Shown: positions 44,761 through 54,572 of the stretch, in pieces | Numbering within the stretch: the stretch's first letter is position 1 | How the letters are laid out: every line of letters begins with the position of its first letter | Translations under genes and position numbers: made by a program | From: Sphingobacterium sp. UBA7855 | GTDB lineage: Bacteria > Bacteroidota > Bacteroidia > Sphingobacteriales > Sphingobacteriaceae | NCBI GenBank assembly: GCA_002500745.1 | Contig: DLST01000016.1 | Span: forward strand, 136,360-200,359 | DNA length: 64,000 nucleotides | Reading direction: 5' to 3' | Notes under the pieces: model-generated | Seen by the model: only the letters and a program-made list of their open reading frames with translations | Databases searched by the model: none | Told to the model about the DNA's origin: nothing

Positions 44761-46221
44761 TTAAGCATTTATTGTGGTCAGGAAGTCTTTGCTTTCAAGC
44801 TCTGAATAACCCATTAGGTATTCATCGACTTTTCGAGCACATTCGCGTCCTTCGGATATGGCCCAAACAACCAAGGATTGTCCCTTACGGCAGTCTCCGG
44901 CAGTAAAGATATTATCAATTGTCGTTTGGTAGTCTTTGTCATTTGCAAGGATATTTCCTTTTTCATCGACACGTACACCTAACTGCTCTAAGAGCGTATG
45001 TTCAGTATGTTGATAACCTATAGCCAGTAATACGAGATCTGCCGGGATTTCACGGATTTCGGATTCGCCTAAGCGGGTTCTTCGTCCGAATTCATCCACT
45101 TCGTATTGAACCTCTTTGATTTTTACTGCTTTGATATGTCCATTTTCATCTTGAACGAATTCTTGGGTTTCTGTAGCCCAAAGTCTTTCACAGCCTTCTT
45201 CCTGCGAAGAGGATGTACCAAATGTAAGCTTATCCATTGGCCACGGATTACTCTTTAGCCTTTCTTTAGATGGCGTTGGTTTACGGGCAATCTGTGTGAT
45301 ACTTTTTGCACGGTGCCGGTTGGATGTACCTATACAGTCTGATCCAGTATCACCGTCGCCGATGACAATAACATGTTTGTCTGTTGCCAGGATGCGGTCT
45401 TGTTCGATCGTTATTCCGCTCACTTCTTTATTTTGTTGGGTCAAAAAGTCCATTGCAAAATGGATACCTTTGGCATCATGTCCCGGTAATTGCATATGCC
45501 AGGGTACAGTTGATCCTGTTGCCAATACAATAGCGTCATAAGCTTTTAGTTCGTAAATACTTGTATCTTTGCCAACTTCTGTATTCACCTTGAATTCGAT
45601 TCCAGATTCTTTCATGAGGTGGATACGACGATCAATCACTGATTTTTCTAATTTAAAATCCGGAATACCGTAGCGTAGTAATCCTCCGACCTGATCATCA
45701 CGTTCGAAGACGACAACATCGTGTCCTGCTTTGTTAAGCTGTGCTGCAGCGGCAAGTCCTGCAGGACCAGAGCCGATCACAGCAACGCGTTTGCCTGTTT
45801 TTAAATAACTTTTGTGCGCTTTGACATAGCCTTTTTTGAAAGCGATCTCAATAATATGTTTCTCAATCTCTTCAATAGTGATCGGAGTACTATGTATACC
45901 CAGTACACAAGCCGACTCACACGGTGCCGGACATATTCTGCCTGTAAATTCGGGGAAGTTATTGGTGGAGGATAAAATCTGATAGGCCTCTTCCCATTTT
46001 CCATCGTATACAGCATCATTAAATTCAGGGATAACATTGCCCAATGGACAGCCTGAATGGCAGAATGGAATACCGCAATCCATACAGCGCGCGGCCTGCT
46101 TATTAAGTTCATTCTCAGAATAACCTTTGTTAAATTCCTTGAAGTGCTGTACGCGTGCTTCGACAGCTTCTTTTGGTGGAAGCACGCGCTCAAATTCTTT
46201 AAAACCTGTAATTTTTCCCAT
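44761..46221 (-). CDS. gltD: Glutamate synthase (NADPH) small subunit
   Basis: A 486-residue GltD that oxidises NADPH and feeds electrons to GltB for glutamate synthesis. The N-terminal Fe-S domain has CMDCGIPFCHSGCPLGNV and CPAPCESACVLGI (about 41-110). An FAD site follows (VIGSGPAGLAAAAQL), then an NADPH site (VIGDGDTGSDCIGT) and a C-terminal FAD motif (NIFTAGDCRKGQSLVVWAI). Length is standard. It lies 17 nt downstream of gltB in the same transcript. Confidence 0.96.
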   Translation of the reverse strand: MGKITGFKEFERVLPPKEAVEARVQHFKEFNKGYSENELNKQAARCMDCGIPFCHSGCPLGNVIPEFNDAVYDGKWEEAYQILSSTNNFPEFTGRICPAPCESACVLGIHSTPITIEEIEKHIIEIAFKKGYVKAHKSYLKTGKRVAVIGSGPAGLAAAAQLNKAGHDVVVFERDDQVGGLLRYGIPDFKLEKSVIDRRIHLMKESGIEFKVNTEVGKDTSIYELKAYDAIVLATGSTVPWHMQLPGHDAKGIHFAMDFLTQQNKEVSGITIEQDRILATDKHVIVIGDGDTGSDCIGTSNRHRAKSITQIARKPTPSKERLKSNPWPMDKLTFGTSSSQEEGCERLWATETQEFVQDENGHIKAVKIKEVQYEVDEFGRRTRLGESEIREIPADLVLLAIGYQHTEHTLLEQLGVRVDEKGNILANDKDYQTTIDNIFTAGDCRKGQSLVVWAISEGRECARKVDEYLMGYSELESKDFLTTINA

Positions 46222-46238
46222 GATTTGTGCTTCCTATA

Positions 46239-49200
46239 TTATGCTTCAACCAATTTTTGACGAATGACATTTTTGTATTCTCTTGGGAATACCTTAATGA
46301 ATTTATTTTTTTCTCTCGACCAGTTTTGTAGAATGAAATCTGCTCTGCGACTATTGGTCAGCAAGATATGACGTTTTAACAAGGCAATGATTGCGGTTTC
46401 GTCTTCACTTTCCAATGGATCTAAGTCAACCATTTCCTGATTACAATTATCGCGGAAATCTTCGTTAATGTCGTAGATCCATGCGATACCGCCGCTCATT
46501 CCGGCAGCAAAGTTACGACCTGTTGCGCCCAAGATCAGTGCACGGCCCCCAGTCATGTATTCACAGCCATGGTCACCAACACCCTCAACTACCGCTGTTG
46601 CACCTGAGTTACGTACAGCAAAGCGTTCGCCGGCCTGTCCGTTGACGAATAGATGACCTGATGTTGCACCAAATAGTGCTACGTTACCGATAATGATATT
46701 ATCTTCCGGTACAAGAGCACTTTCTGCAACGGGATAGATGGCTAGCTGAGCTCCTGATAGCCCTTTTCCAACATAATCATTGGCTTCACCTTGTAACTCA
46801 AATGAAAGTCCTTTGGTCGAAAATGCGCCGAAGCTCTGTCCGGCCGAACCTTCAAATTTGAAATTGATGGTATTATCAGGTAGGCCTTCAGAACCATAGA
46901 GTTTTGATATTTCATTAGACAGCATTGTTCCGATGGTACGGTCTGTATTTTTTACTTTAAAGGTGCCAAATACAGGTGTTTTGGTATCAAGAGCCAATTT
47001 AGACTGCTTCAATAAGCCCCAATCCAAGATCATGGCCATACCGTGATCCTGCTCCTCGGTATTGTATAATGATTGCCCAGGCTCGTTTCGCTCTACGTGC
47101 AATATATCGGTAAAGTCAATTTTCTTTGCTTTCCAATGATCTATATTTTCACGTTTTTTTAGGAATTGAGCTCGTCCAACCATTTCGTTGATGGTGCGAA
47201 AGCCTAGATACGCCATTGTTTCGCGCACTTCTTCTGCCAAGAAAGTGAATAAGTTGACAATATCTTCTGGTTTTCCGGAGAATAATTTACGCAGTTCTGG
47301 ATCTTGAGTTGCAACACCTACAGGGCAGGTATTCAGGTGGCATTTACGCATCATGATACAGCCGCCGGCAACTAGGGCAGCAGTGGACACACCCCACTCT
47401 TCGGCTCCTAATAGTGTAGCAATGATGATGTCACGACCTGTTTTTACCTGACCATCAGCTTGAAGCACGACGCGACTGCGCAATTTGTTTTTAACAAGTG
47501 TCTGATGCGCTTCTGCAAGGCCTAATTCCCAAGGAAGACCGGCATGTTTGATTGAACTGATTGGGGATGCGCCTGTACCGCCGTCAAAACCTGCAATGAG
47601 GATGACATCGGCGTGCGCTTTTGCAACTCCGGCAGCAATGGTACCAACACCTGCTTTAGAGACCAATTTTACGTTGATTCTTGCTTGACGATTGGCATTT
47701 TTTAGGTCAAAGATCAGCTGGGCTAAATCTTCGATGGAGTAAATATCGTGATGGGGTGGTGGTGAAATCAGGCCGACACCCGGTGTAGAGTGTCTGGTCT
47801 TTGCAATCCAGGCATCCACTTTGGGACCAGGTAATTGACCACCTTCTCCCGGTTTGGCACCTTGGGCCATCTTGATTTGTAGTTCGTCCGCTTGTGTCAG
47901 GTAATTGGACGTGACACCAAAACGAGCCGAGGCAACTTGTTTAATTGCTGAACGCATGGAATCTCCATTTGGGAGTGGTTTATAACGCAGTTCATCCTCT
48001 CCACCTTCACCGGTATTGGATTTTGCTCCGATGCGGTTCATGGCGATGGCAAGGGTACTATGCGCTTCGTGGGAAATTGACCCAAAGGACATCGCTCCGG
48101 TTGCGAAACGTTTTAGAATTTCACTAGCAGGTTCTACTTGCTCCAATGGAATAGAATTGCGATGTTTTGCAAAGTCCAACAATCCACGAAGGGTAAACAT
48201 ATGTTCTTTTTGCTCGTTGATTTTCTGCGCGTATTTTTTATAGGTTGCGTAGTCTCCAGTGCGACAGGCCTGTTGCAAGAGGTGAATCGTGTCAGGATTC
48301 CAAAGGTGGCCCTCACCGCGGCGTTTCCATTGGTAAATACCGCCTTCTGGCAATAGATTTTGCGGGGTACGGCTTTTTTCAAATCCACGCCAGTGTTTTG
48401 AGAGCGCTTCTTTGGCAAGATCATCTAATGTCATGCCGCCGATACGTGAGACTGCTCCGCAGAAAAATTTATCAACAACGGATTTGTCGATGCCGAGTAC
48501 CTCGAAGATCTGTGCTCCGTGGTAGGATTGCAATGTGGAGATCCCCATTTTGGAGAAAATTTTCAACAAACCATTGTTGACGGCCTTGACGTAGTTTTTG
48601 GATAATTCTGGCCAAGTGAGCTCTGTATCTAAGGTGTTTTGTTCCTTCATGGTACGGATGCTTGCCAGTGCCATATAAGGGTTGATCGCAGTGGCACCAA
48701 ATGCCAATAAGCAGGCAAAATGGTGCACTTCCCAAGCATCACCGGCTTCGACCACTAGACCTACTGCGCCGCGATTTCCGGTTTTGATCAAATGGTGGTG
48801 CACAGCTGATACAGCAAGTAAGGAAGGGATCGCAGCATGTTTGGAGTCGATTGCGCGATCCGAAAGGATTAAGACTTCAAAACCATCACGTACAGCATCA
48901 TCAGCATAGCGACACAGGCGCTCTAAACCTGCTTCTAATGCCCCGGGTTTGCCATCCGAGCGGAAGTAAGATTGAATGGTTTTTGCCTGGAATAAACCTG
49001 TATCGATGGAACGCAATTTCTCCAGTTCTTTGGAGGTCAAAATCGGATGCGGTAAGGTTACGCAGTGACAGAATTTCTTGTCCTCGATCAGGATATTACC
49101 TGCATTACCAATGAAAGTCGCTAAACTCATGACCAGACGTTCGCGAATCGGATCTATTGGTGGGTTGGTTACCTGGGCAAAGAATTGCTTAAAGTAACTT

Positions 49201-50753
49201 GAGATATGCTGTGGTTGATCGGAAAGAATGGCTAGCGGAACATCGGAACCCATTGAGCCCGTCGGCTCATATCCTGTTAGCGCCATTGGGGTCAGGATAG
49301 TTTCCAGGTCCTCACGAGAGAAACCAAATGTTTTTTGATATTTGAAAACAGATTCTTTGGAAAGATAGGTATAGGTTACACGAGGTTCTTCCAATTCTTC
49401 CAGCTTGATTTTGTAATTATCCAACCAATCGCTGTAGGGTTGTTGATTGATCAATTGATCTTTTACTTCTTTATCGGTAAGGATACGGCCCTGTTCCATG
49501 TCGACAAGAAAAATCTTGCCTGCTTGTTGTCTGCCTTTTTTGATGATGGTAGATTCTTCGATTGGAAGTGCACCTGCTTCAGAAGCAACCACGACACGGT
49601 CGTCTGAGGTTACGGCATAACGAAGTGGACGTAAGCCGTTGCGGTCTAATGTAGCGCCAATGTGTTTACCATCGGTAAAACAAAGTGCTGCAGGACCATC
49701 CCAAGGTTCCATTAATGTGGCGTGATATTCGTAGAAAGCACGTTTTAACGGATCCATTTGTGTGTTGCCATCCCAAGCTTCAGGAACTAACATTAACATG
49801 ACATGGGTTAAACTACGGCCGCTATGTAAAAGCAATTCGGCAACATTATCGAGACATGCAGAGTCTGATTGACCACGGTCTACAACAGGAAGCAGGATTT
49901 CCATTTCCTCTTCTGTAAAGTAAGGCGATGATAATGCACGCATGCCTGCATAAAACCAATTGAGGTTACCTGTCAGGGTGTTGATCTCGCCATTGTGTGC
50001 CAACATACGGAAAGGCTGTGCGAGTGACCATGAAGGGAATGTATTGGTTGAAAAACGCGAGTGAACTAAGCCAAAAGCAGATACTACACGAGGATCGCGT
50101 AAATCGAGATAATAGGTTCCGACTTGGTATGTTGTTAATTGACCTTTGTAAATAATTGTTTTGCAAGAAAGGGATGCAAAGTAAAGTGGGAGAGGGTATT
50201 CTTGTTGTTGTTTAACTTTTTGGATGATCAGGCGACGTAATACAAAAAGCTTGCGTTCAAATTCTTCAGTGTTTGAAACGCCGTCCGGTCTGCTGACAAA
50301 AAATTGGACAATCTCGGGTTCCGCACTGAGCGCTGTTGGTCCAATACCTTCACGATTGACAGGTACTGGACGGTAACCAAGGAATTTCATACCCCTCTCT
50401 ACTGCCGCCTCTTCAATTAAATCCCGACATATTTTGTTCATGTCTTCTTCTTTAGGAAGAAAAACCATACCTGTGCCATAATAACCTGGCTCCTCCAATT
50501 GTATACCCAAGCTGATACATTCTTCCCATAAAAATTCATGCGGAAGTTGGATCATGATACCTGCTCCGTCACCACTTTCTGGGTCACAGCCACAAGCACC
50601 GCGGTGTTCCATGTTTTCCAACATGGTCAATGCATCCTTTACTTGTGCGTGTGATTTATTCCCTTTGATATGGGCGACAAAGCCTACCCCACAGGCGTCA
50701 TGCTCAAAATTAGGGTCGTAGAGGCCCTCCGTTTTCGGTCTTTGTTGAATCAT
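46239..50753 (-). CDS. gltB: Glutamate synthase large subunit
   Basis: A 1504-residue GOGAT alpha subunit that converts glutamine plus 2-oxoglutarate into two glutamates. The N-terminal class II amidotransferase has HDACGVGF, so the mature enzyme would begin with Cys21 after propeptide removal. A central domain (about 470-760) precedes the FMN/synthase TIM barrel (about 810-1190), which has PGEGGQLPGPKVD, HDIYSIEDLAQLI and GGTGASPISS. The [3Fe-4S] cysteines are in MMRKCHLNTCPVGVAT. The C-terminal beta-helix (about 1240-1480) is Gly-rich. gltD follows after 17 nt; together they assimilate nitrogen. I see no regulator alongside. Confidence 0.97.
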   Translation of the reverse strand: MIQQRPKTEGLYDPNFEHDACGVGFVAHIKGNKSHAQVKDALTMLENMEHRGACGCDPESGDGAGIMIQLPHEFLWEECISLGIQLEEPGYYGTGMVFLPKEEDMNKICRDLIEEAAVERGMKFLGYRPVPVNREGIGPTALSAEPEIVQFFVSRPDGVSNTEEFERKLFVLRRLIIQKVKQQQEYPLPLYFASLSCKTIIYKGQLTTYQVGTYYLDLRDPRVVSAFGLVHSRFSTNTFPSWSLAQPFRMLAHNGEINTLTGNLNWFYAGMRALSSPYFTEEEMEILLPVVDRGQSDSACLDNVAELLLHSGRSLTHVMLMLVPEAWDGNTQMDPLKRAFYEYHATLMEPWDGPAALCFTDGKHIGATLDRNGLRPLRYAVTSDDRVVVASEAGALPIEESTIIKKGRQQAGKIFLVDMEQGRILTDKEVKDQLINQQPYSDWLDNYKIKLEELEEPRVTYTYLSKESVFKYQKTFGFSREDLETILTPMALTGYEPTGSMGSDVPLAILSDQPQHISSYFKQFFAQVTNPPIDPIRERLVMSLATFIGNAGNILIEDKKFCHCVTLPHPILTSKELEKLRSIDTGLFQAKTIQSYFRSDGKPGALEAGLERLCRYADDAVRDGFEVLILSDRAIDSKHAAIPSLLAVSAVHHHLIKTGNRGAVGLVVEAGDAWEVHHFACLLAFGATAINPYMALASIRTMKEQNTLDTELTWPELSKNYVKAVNNGLLKIFSKMGISTLQSYHGAQIFEVLGIDKSVVDKFFCGAVSRIGGMTLDDLAKEALSKHWRGFEKSRTPQNLLPEGGIYQWKRRGEGHLWNPDTIHLLQQACRTGDYATYKKYAQKINEQKEHMFTLRGLLDFAKHRNSIPLEQVEPASEILKRFATGAMSFGSISHEAHSTLAIAMNRIGAKSNTGEGGEDELRYKPLPNGDSMRSAIKQVASARFGVTSNYLTQADELQIKMAQGAKPGEGGQLPGPKVDAWIAKTRHSTPGVGLISPPPHHDIYSIEDLAQLIFDLKNANRQARINVKLVSKAGVGTIAAGVAKAHADVILIAGFDGGTGASPISSIKHAGLPWELGLAEAHQTLVKNKLRSRVVLQADGQVKTGRDIIIATLLGAEEWGVSTAALVAGGCIMMRKCHLNTCPVGVATQDPELRKLFSGKPEDIVNLFTFLAEEVRETMAYLGFRTINEMVGRAQFLKKRENIDHWKAKKIDFTDILHVERNEPGQSLYNTEEQDHGMAMILDWGLLKQSKLALDTKTPVFGTFKVKNTDRTIGTMLSNEISKLYGSEGLPDNTINFKFEGSAGQSFGAFSTKGLSFELQGEANDYVGKGLSGAQLAIYPVAESALVPEDNIIIGNVALFGATSGHLFVNGQAGERFAVRNSGATAVVEGVGDHGCEYMTGGRALILGATGRNFAAGMSGGIAWIYDINEDFRDNCNQEMVDLDPLESEDETAIIALLKRHILLTNSRRADFILQNWSREKNKFIKVFPREYKNVIRQKLVEA

Positions 50754-51059
50754 CTTTCCTTTTCAAATATTATACATTGCTAATATAGGAATAAAAAACG
50801 TAAATATTGTAAATATTCTAATGAAAATCTGTTTAATTTGATTTTATCATTTCTTTTGAAGTGTTTTGTTGCTGATATTGTATTTAATATCTACGGCTGT
50901 TGATAACTGTTTACGCAGACTTTAAATATGCGTGATTTGGCAATATTTTTTTGCGGGATATGGGAAACACATCCCAAGATTGCGATAATATATATAAATT
51001 AGGCAAAATATTGCATATCCTTTATACGGTATCACTATGGCTTAAGTAAAGAGAAAAAG
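50754..51059. other. Non-coding region between gltB and the epimerase gene
   Basis: A 306-bp AT-rich divergent region presumably holding both promoters. A short imperfect inverted repeat GGGAT...ATCCC is present near 50958. I see no exact TAnnTTTG box for gltB (TAATATTTG with one extra base is the nearest), no ORF and no RNA gene. Confidence 0.5.
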
Positions 51060-52157
51060 ATGAAAATAACTGAAATTGAAATTTATCGATTGAGTATTCC
51101 AATGGAACCTTTTGTGATTGCGACTGGTACGATGGATTATGCTCAGAATACGTTTATACGCATTCATACTGACGCCAACTTATATGGTGTGGGCGAATGT
51201 TCTGCCTTTCCGATGATCGTTGGAGAAACACAAGATACTTGCTTAGTTCTGGCAAGAGATTTTGCAAAGATCTGGAAGGGGCGCGATCCTTTGGCCATAG
51301 AAGAGCGTTTGGCTGAATTGGATTTGTATATTGCCGGTAACAAAACGATCAAATCGGCTTTTGATATGGCCTTGTATGATTTGGCCGCCAAACGTGCTGG
51401 TCTACCGCTTTATCAGTTTCTAAAGGGAACGAAACGAGAAATTACGACAGATATCACTTTAGGAATTGCGTCTCCGGAAGAGATGGCGCTGAAGGCAAAG
51501 CGTTTAAAAGACGAAGGTGCGGTCATGTTGAAAGTTAAACTGGGGAAGGAGCCAAAAACGGATATTGCACGCATTCGTGAAATACGTAAGGCTGTTGGAT
51601 TCGAAATGCCTATTCGCGTGGATGCAAATCAAGGCTGGTCTTATGCGGGGGCAATAGAAGCTTTGCAGGGGCTGGAACCTTTTAAGATACAATTTTGTGA
51701 ACAACCAATGCGTACCTGGGATGACGAATATTTACCGCAATTGCGCACAGAAACTATTGTTCCCGTGATGGCGGATGAATCTGTTTATTCTCACCATGAC
51801 GCAGAGCGTCTCTGTAAAGCTGATGCTTGCGATTATATCAATATTAAATTTTCGAAATCAGGAGGTATTCAAGAGGCCTTAAAAATTAATCATATTGCCG
51901 CGGAATACGGCATTACTTGTATGATCGGAGGAATGCTGGAATCTCGATTGGCTTTGGCTGCTAAGGTACATTTCGCGTATGCTGCACCAAATGTCAAGTT
52001 TTTTGATCTGGACACGTGTATGGTTGGCCATCTGGAGGATCCTGTTATCGGTGGTATTCAGTATGACGGATACAAAATACATATTTCAGACGAAATTGGT
52101 ATCGGGGCCGATATAGACCAAGGGTTCTTAGACCGTTGTGAGAAATGGATCATTTAA
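51060..52157 (+). CDS. Dipeptide epimerase (enolase superfamily)
   Basis: A 365-residue muconate-lactonising-type member of the enolase superfamily, best matched to L-Ala-D/L-Glu and related dipeptide epimerases that act in peptidoglycan peptide recycling. The KxK base motif is in MLKVKLGKE. Metal ligands are in RVDANQGW, EQPM and MADESV. The second catalytic lysine is in NIKFSKSGG. DLDTCMVGHLEDPV near the C-terminus is typical of the dipeptide epimerases. The exact dipeptide cannot be read from sequence. The next reading frame is a tiny membrane protein gene. Confidence 0.88.
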   Translation: MKITEIEIYRLSIPMEPFVIATGTMDYAQNTFIRIHTDANLYGVGECSAFPMIVGETQDTCLVLARDFAKIWKGRDPLAIEERLAELDLYIAGNKTIKSAFDMALYDLAAKRAGLPLYQFLKGTKREITTDITLGIASPEEMALKAKRLKDEGAVMLKVKLGKEPKTDIARIREIRKAVGFEMPIRVDANQGWSYAGAIEALQGLEPFKIQFCEQPMRTWDDEYLPQLRTETIVPVMADESVYSHHDAERLCKADACDYINIKFSKSGGIQEALKINHIAAEYGITCMIGGMLESRLALAAKVHFAYAAPNVKFFDLDTCMVGHLEDPVIGGIQYDGYKIHISDEIGIGADIDQGFLDRCEKWII

Positions 52158-52167
52158 ATTGTGGTAA

Positions 52168-52281
52168 ATGATGAATAGTATGAACTGGGGAATAGGGATA
52201 CAAGAGATTGTTGTGCTGATTATTATTGTTATCTTTTTGGTAGCGGCCTATTTGTTTTTCTCTAAGTTGTTGAGAAAGTAG
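52168..52281 (+). CDS. Tiny single-helix membrane protein
   Basis: A 37-codon reading frame (a second in-frame ATG lies at 52171) starts 11 nt after the epimerase stop codon and encodes MNWGIGIQEIVVLIIIVIFL followed by a short Lys/Arg tail (SKLLRK). One membrane helix with a positive C-terminal end. The N-terminal GIGIQEIVVL pattern recalls the start of TatA-type helices, but there is no amphipathic helix after it. It may be a stand-alone small protein or a TatA-like remnant. Its size makes coding status uncertain. Confidence 0.5.
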   Translation: MMNSMNWGIGIQEIVVLIIIVIFLVAAYLFFSKLLRK

Positions 52282-52356
52282 GTTTAGTTGGCTTTAAAAA
52301 AAATGTGTTCTATACGCGTTTTGAATCTCTATTGGGACGAAATAGATTATATTCAG

Positions 52357-52364
52357 TACCTTTG
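52357..52364 (+). promoter_or_regulatory. Promoter -7 element of the deoxyhypusine-synthase-like gene
   Basis: TACCTTTG, an exact TAnnTTTG match, with TTG at 52332-52334 lying 22 bp upstream. It leaves a leader of about 30 nt before ATG 52400. Confidence 0.6.
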
Positions 52365-52399
52365 CGGTACTTATTATTTTATAAAAGTTAGAAAATATC

Positions 52400-53380
52400 A
52401 TGAGTACTCAAAAAGGACCTATTTCTCAATTTATTGAGCATAATTACCGTCACTTTAACGCAGCTGCATTAGTAGATGCTGCAAAAGGTTACGAGGAACA
52501 TCTATTGGATGGTGGAAAAATGTTGATCTCTTTGGGAGGTGCAATGTCTACCGCCGAATTGGGTGTTTCTTTGGCAGAAATGATCCGTCAAGATAAAGTA
52601 CACTTTATTTCTTGTACTGGTGCTAATTTGGAAGAGGATGTGATGAACCTTGTGGCACACTCACACTACAAAAGAATCCCGAATTATAGAGATTTGACAG
52701 CTGAGCAAGAAAGAGAGTTATTGGATAACCACTATAACCGTGTGACAGATACTTGTATTCCGGAAGAGGAAGCTTTCCGTCGTTTGCAGAAACATCTTGA
52801 AGATGTTTGGCATGCTGCTGAGGCTAAAGGTGAGCGTTACTTACCACATGAGTTTCTTTATCAGGTTGTTAACTCTGGTGTGTTGGAGCAATATTATGAA
52901 ATCGACCCAAAAGATTCTTGGATTGTTGCTGCTGCTGAGAAAAATTTACCAATTGTATGTCCAGGATGGGAAGATTCAACGACAGGTAATATCTTCGCTT
53001 CCAATGTGATCAAAGGTAAATTGAAGGCGAGTACGGTTAAATCTGGTATTGAGTACATGATTTACTTGACAGAGTGGTACCGTAACAACTCAGCAGGTAA
53101 AGGTGTTGGATTTTTCCAAATCGCAGGTGGTATTTCTGGTGACTTCCCAATCTGTGTAGTTCCGATGATGTATCAAGATCTTGAATGGGAAGAAGTACCT
53201 TTCTGGGCTTATTTCTGTCAAATTTCGGATTCAACAACTTCGTATGGTTCTTACTCTGGTGCTGTTCCAAACGAGAAAATCACTTGGGGCAAATTAGATA
53301 TTGATACTCCTAAATTTATCGTAGAATCTGATGCGACAATCGTTGCGCCATTAATCTTCTCGTATATCTTAGGTCATTAA
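52400..53380 (+). CDS. Deoxyhypusine synthase-like protein (probable homospermidine-type synthase)
   Basis: A 326-residue homologue of deoxyhypusine synthase. In eukaryotes and archaea that enzyme modifies eIF5A; bacteria lack eIF5A, and bacterial relatives have been linked to polyamine synthesis, so a role in making homospermidine or a similar polyamine is likely. The catalytic lysine region EKITWGKLD (Lys about 298) is conserved, as are NAD-site segments (SLGGAMSTAELGVSL, CTGANLEEDVMNL) and SDATIVAPLIFSY at the C-terminus. Strong codon bias suggests good expression. It stands alone and ends in a strong terminator. Confidence 0.88.
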   Translation: MSTQKGPISQFIEHNYRHFNAAALVDAAKGYEEHLLDGGKMLISLGGAMSTAELGVSLAEMIRQDKVHFISCTGANLEEDVMNLVAHSHYKRIPNYRDLTAEQERELLDNHYNRVTDTCIPEEEAFRRLQKHLEDVWHAAEAKGERYLPHEFLYQVVNSGVLEQYYEIDPKDSWIVAAAEKNLPIVCPGWEDSTTGNIFASNVIKGKLKASTVKSGIEYMIYLTEWYRNNSAGKGVGFFQIAGGISGDFPICVVPMMYQDLEWEEVPFWAYFCQISDSTTSYGSYSGAVPNEKITWGKLDIDTPKFIVESDATIVAPLIFSYILGH

Positions 53381-53396
53381 TCTTTTTGACATACAG

Positions 53397-53428
53397 AAAG
53401 GAGCGATTCTTCGCTCCTTTTTCTTTTC
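53397..53428 (+). terminator. Terminator after the deoxyhypusine-synthase-like gene
   Basis: A perfect 10-bp stem (arms 53397-53406 and 53411-53420, loop TTCT) followed by TTCTTTTC. Confidence 0.8.
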
Positions 53429-53470
53429 CCTTTTCTTCTTTATCTTTACTCTCTAATATTTCTTTTCCCG

Positions 53471-54133
53471 ATGAGCAATCTTACAACAGATAATCCCGTT
53501 GCACTTCAGGCCTTAATGGATGAAACAATCTTTGGAAATGGTTTTGATTTTCAGGCAGATCTGTATACGCATCCTATGCAGGAGGAGAACGGTGCTCATG
53601 CGCAAGTAGCTGTTGTACAAGCATCATCGGAAATGAAGGATACCTCGTATGTGGCCGTGGGCTTAGGTGCAGAGAAAGCCGCTGTAGCTATTGAGTCCGG
53701 CAGGGGCGGCGATACTGTTAACCATCTGGAGGTATTGGGTGGTGAGTTTATCTATCAGGGAAGTAAAGAACAAGGTATACTCTTTATTTTACGTTATGAG
53801 CAGTATCCTTATTTCTCGCCAGCAGCCCTTGATGCTTTTGAGAAGACAATTGGTGCTTTGAAATTGACCAAAGAGACCGTTGCGGTACTCAATTTGGCAA
53901 ATCCCCATAACCCGAATGATTTTAAGCGCATTATGCAGTTTTTCCAACCAAATAAGATTATATTGTTAGGTGTTGACCCCGCATCTTTGAAACTTCCATT
54001 TATTGAACATAATTCCTACATGAAAGGCCGTATTGCGACGGTTTTTAATACGTTCAGTTTTGAAGAGATGTTTGTTGATGTGAACAAAAAGAAGCTGTTT
54101 TGGAACGAATTTAAGACCTTTATTGTTTCTTGA
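53471..54133 (+). CDS. Conserved protein of unknown function
   Basis: A 220-residue soluble protein that I do not recognise as a named family. The C-terminal half (about 130-200) shows a Rossmann-like alternation: KETVAVLNLA, NKIILLGVDP and KGRIATVFNTFSFEEMF. The first half has a Gly-rich stretch (GRGGDTVNHLEVLGG). No signal peptide. Neighbours give no hint: the upstream gene is terminated, and a short remnant lies convergent to it. Confidence 0.6.
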   Translation: MSNLTTDNPVALQALMDETIFGNGFDFQADLYTHPMQEENGAHAQVAVVQASSEMKDTSYVAVGLGAEKAAVAIESGRGGDTVNHLEVLGGEFIYQGSKEQGILFILRYEQYPYFSPAALDAFEKTIGALKLTKETVAVLNLANPHNPNDFKRIMQFFQPNKIILLGVDPASLKLPFIEHNSYMKGRIATVFNTFSFEEMFVDVNKKKLFWNEFKTFIVS

Positions 54134-54205
54134 TTTTTTTATCAGAAACTTGTTATGAATAAAATTGGGATTTAAGAGGGAATGTGAGCTCCTAAACCCC
54201 ATCTA

Positions 54206-54406
54206 TTATTTAATCTTCTTTGTTATTAATTTGGCAAGGGACTTTGCAGTTTTAGCGTAACCCTCGGCTATTCTGTCATTAGTATTGGGTATCCCGACGA
54301 AATCAAAATCTCCAGAAAGAACTTTCATTTTTTGTGCAAATGTACTGCATGGAGACACCATCACTAAGGTCAGCAGTAGATAAACTGCTAAAGAAAACTT
54401 TTTCAT
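54206..54406 (-). pseudogene. Apparent in-frame deletion remnant of a secreted protein
   Basis: A 66-residue reading frame. Residues 1-25 are a signal peptide (ending TFAQ), followed by KMKVLSGDFDFV and then RIAEGYAKTAKSLAKLITKK at the C-terminus. From memory, these two ends resemble the start and the finish of a secreted Bacteroidota protein of about 190-200 residues with unknown function, whose middle part is absent here. The frame is kept, so a short peptide could still be made. Alternatively it is a genuinely small secreted protein. Confidence 0.5.
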
Positions 54407-54572
54407 TATTTTTATTGGGTTAATAGTGCCAATTATAAGTTTTATTACAGAATATATATATGGTAATGCTTATTTTTGGAGGTGTAACTTCATGGAAAAA
54501 TTGTAGCCCACTGCAAAGTGAGGAGCACGGTAGATAAAGCGAAATAACAAACAAAAACTAAATTTGAAGAAG

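Noticed and set aside
48245..48580. 111-codon plus-strand reading frame inside gltB
   Set aside because: Antisense to a conserved domain of gltB; no homology-like features.
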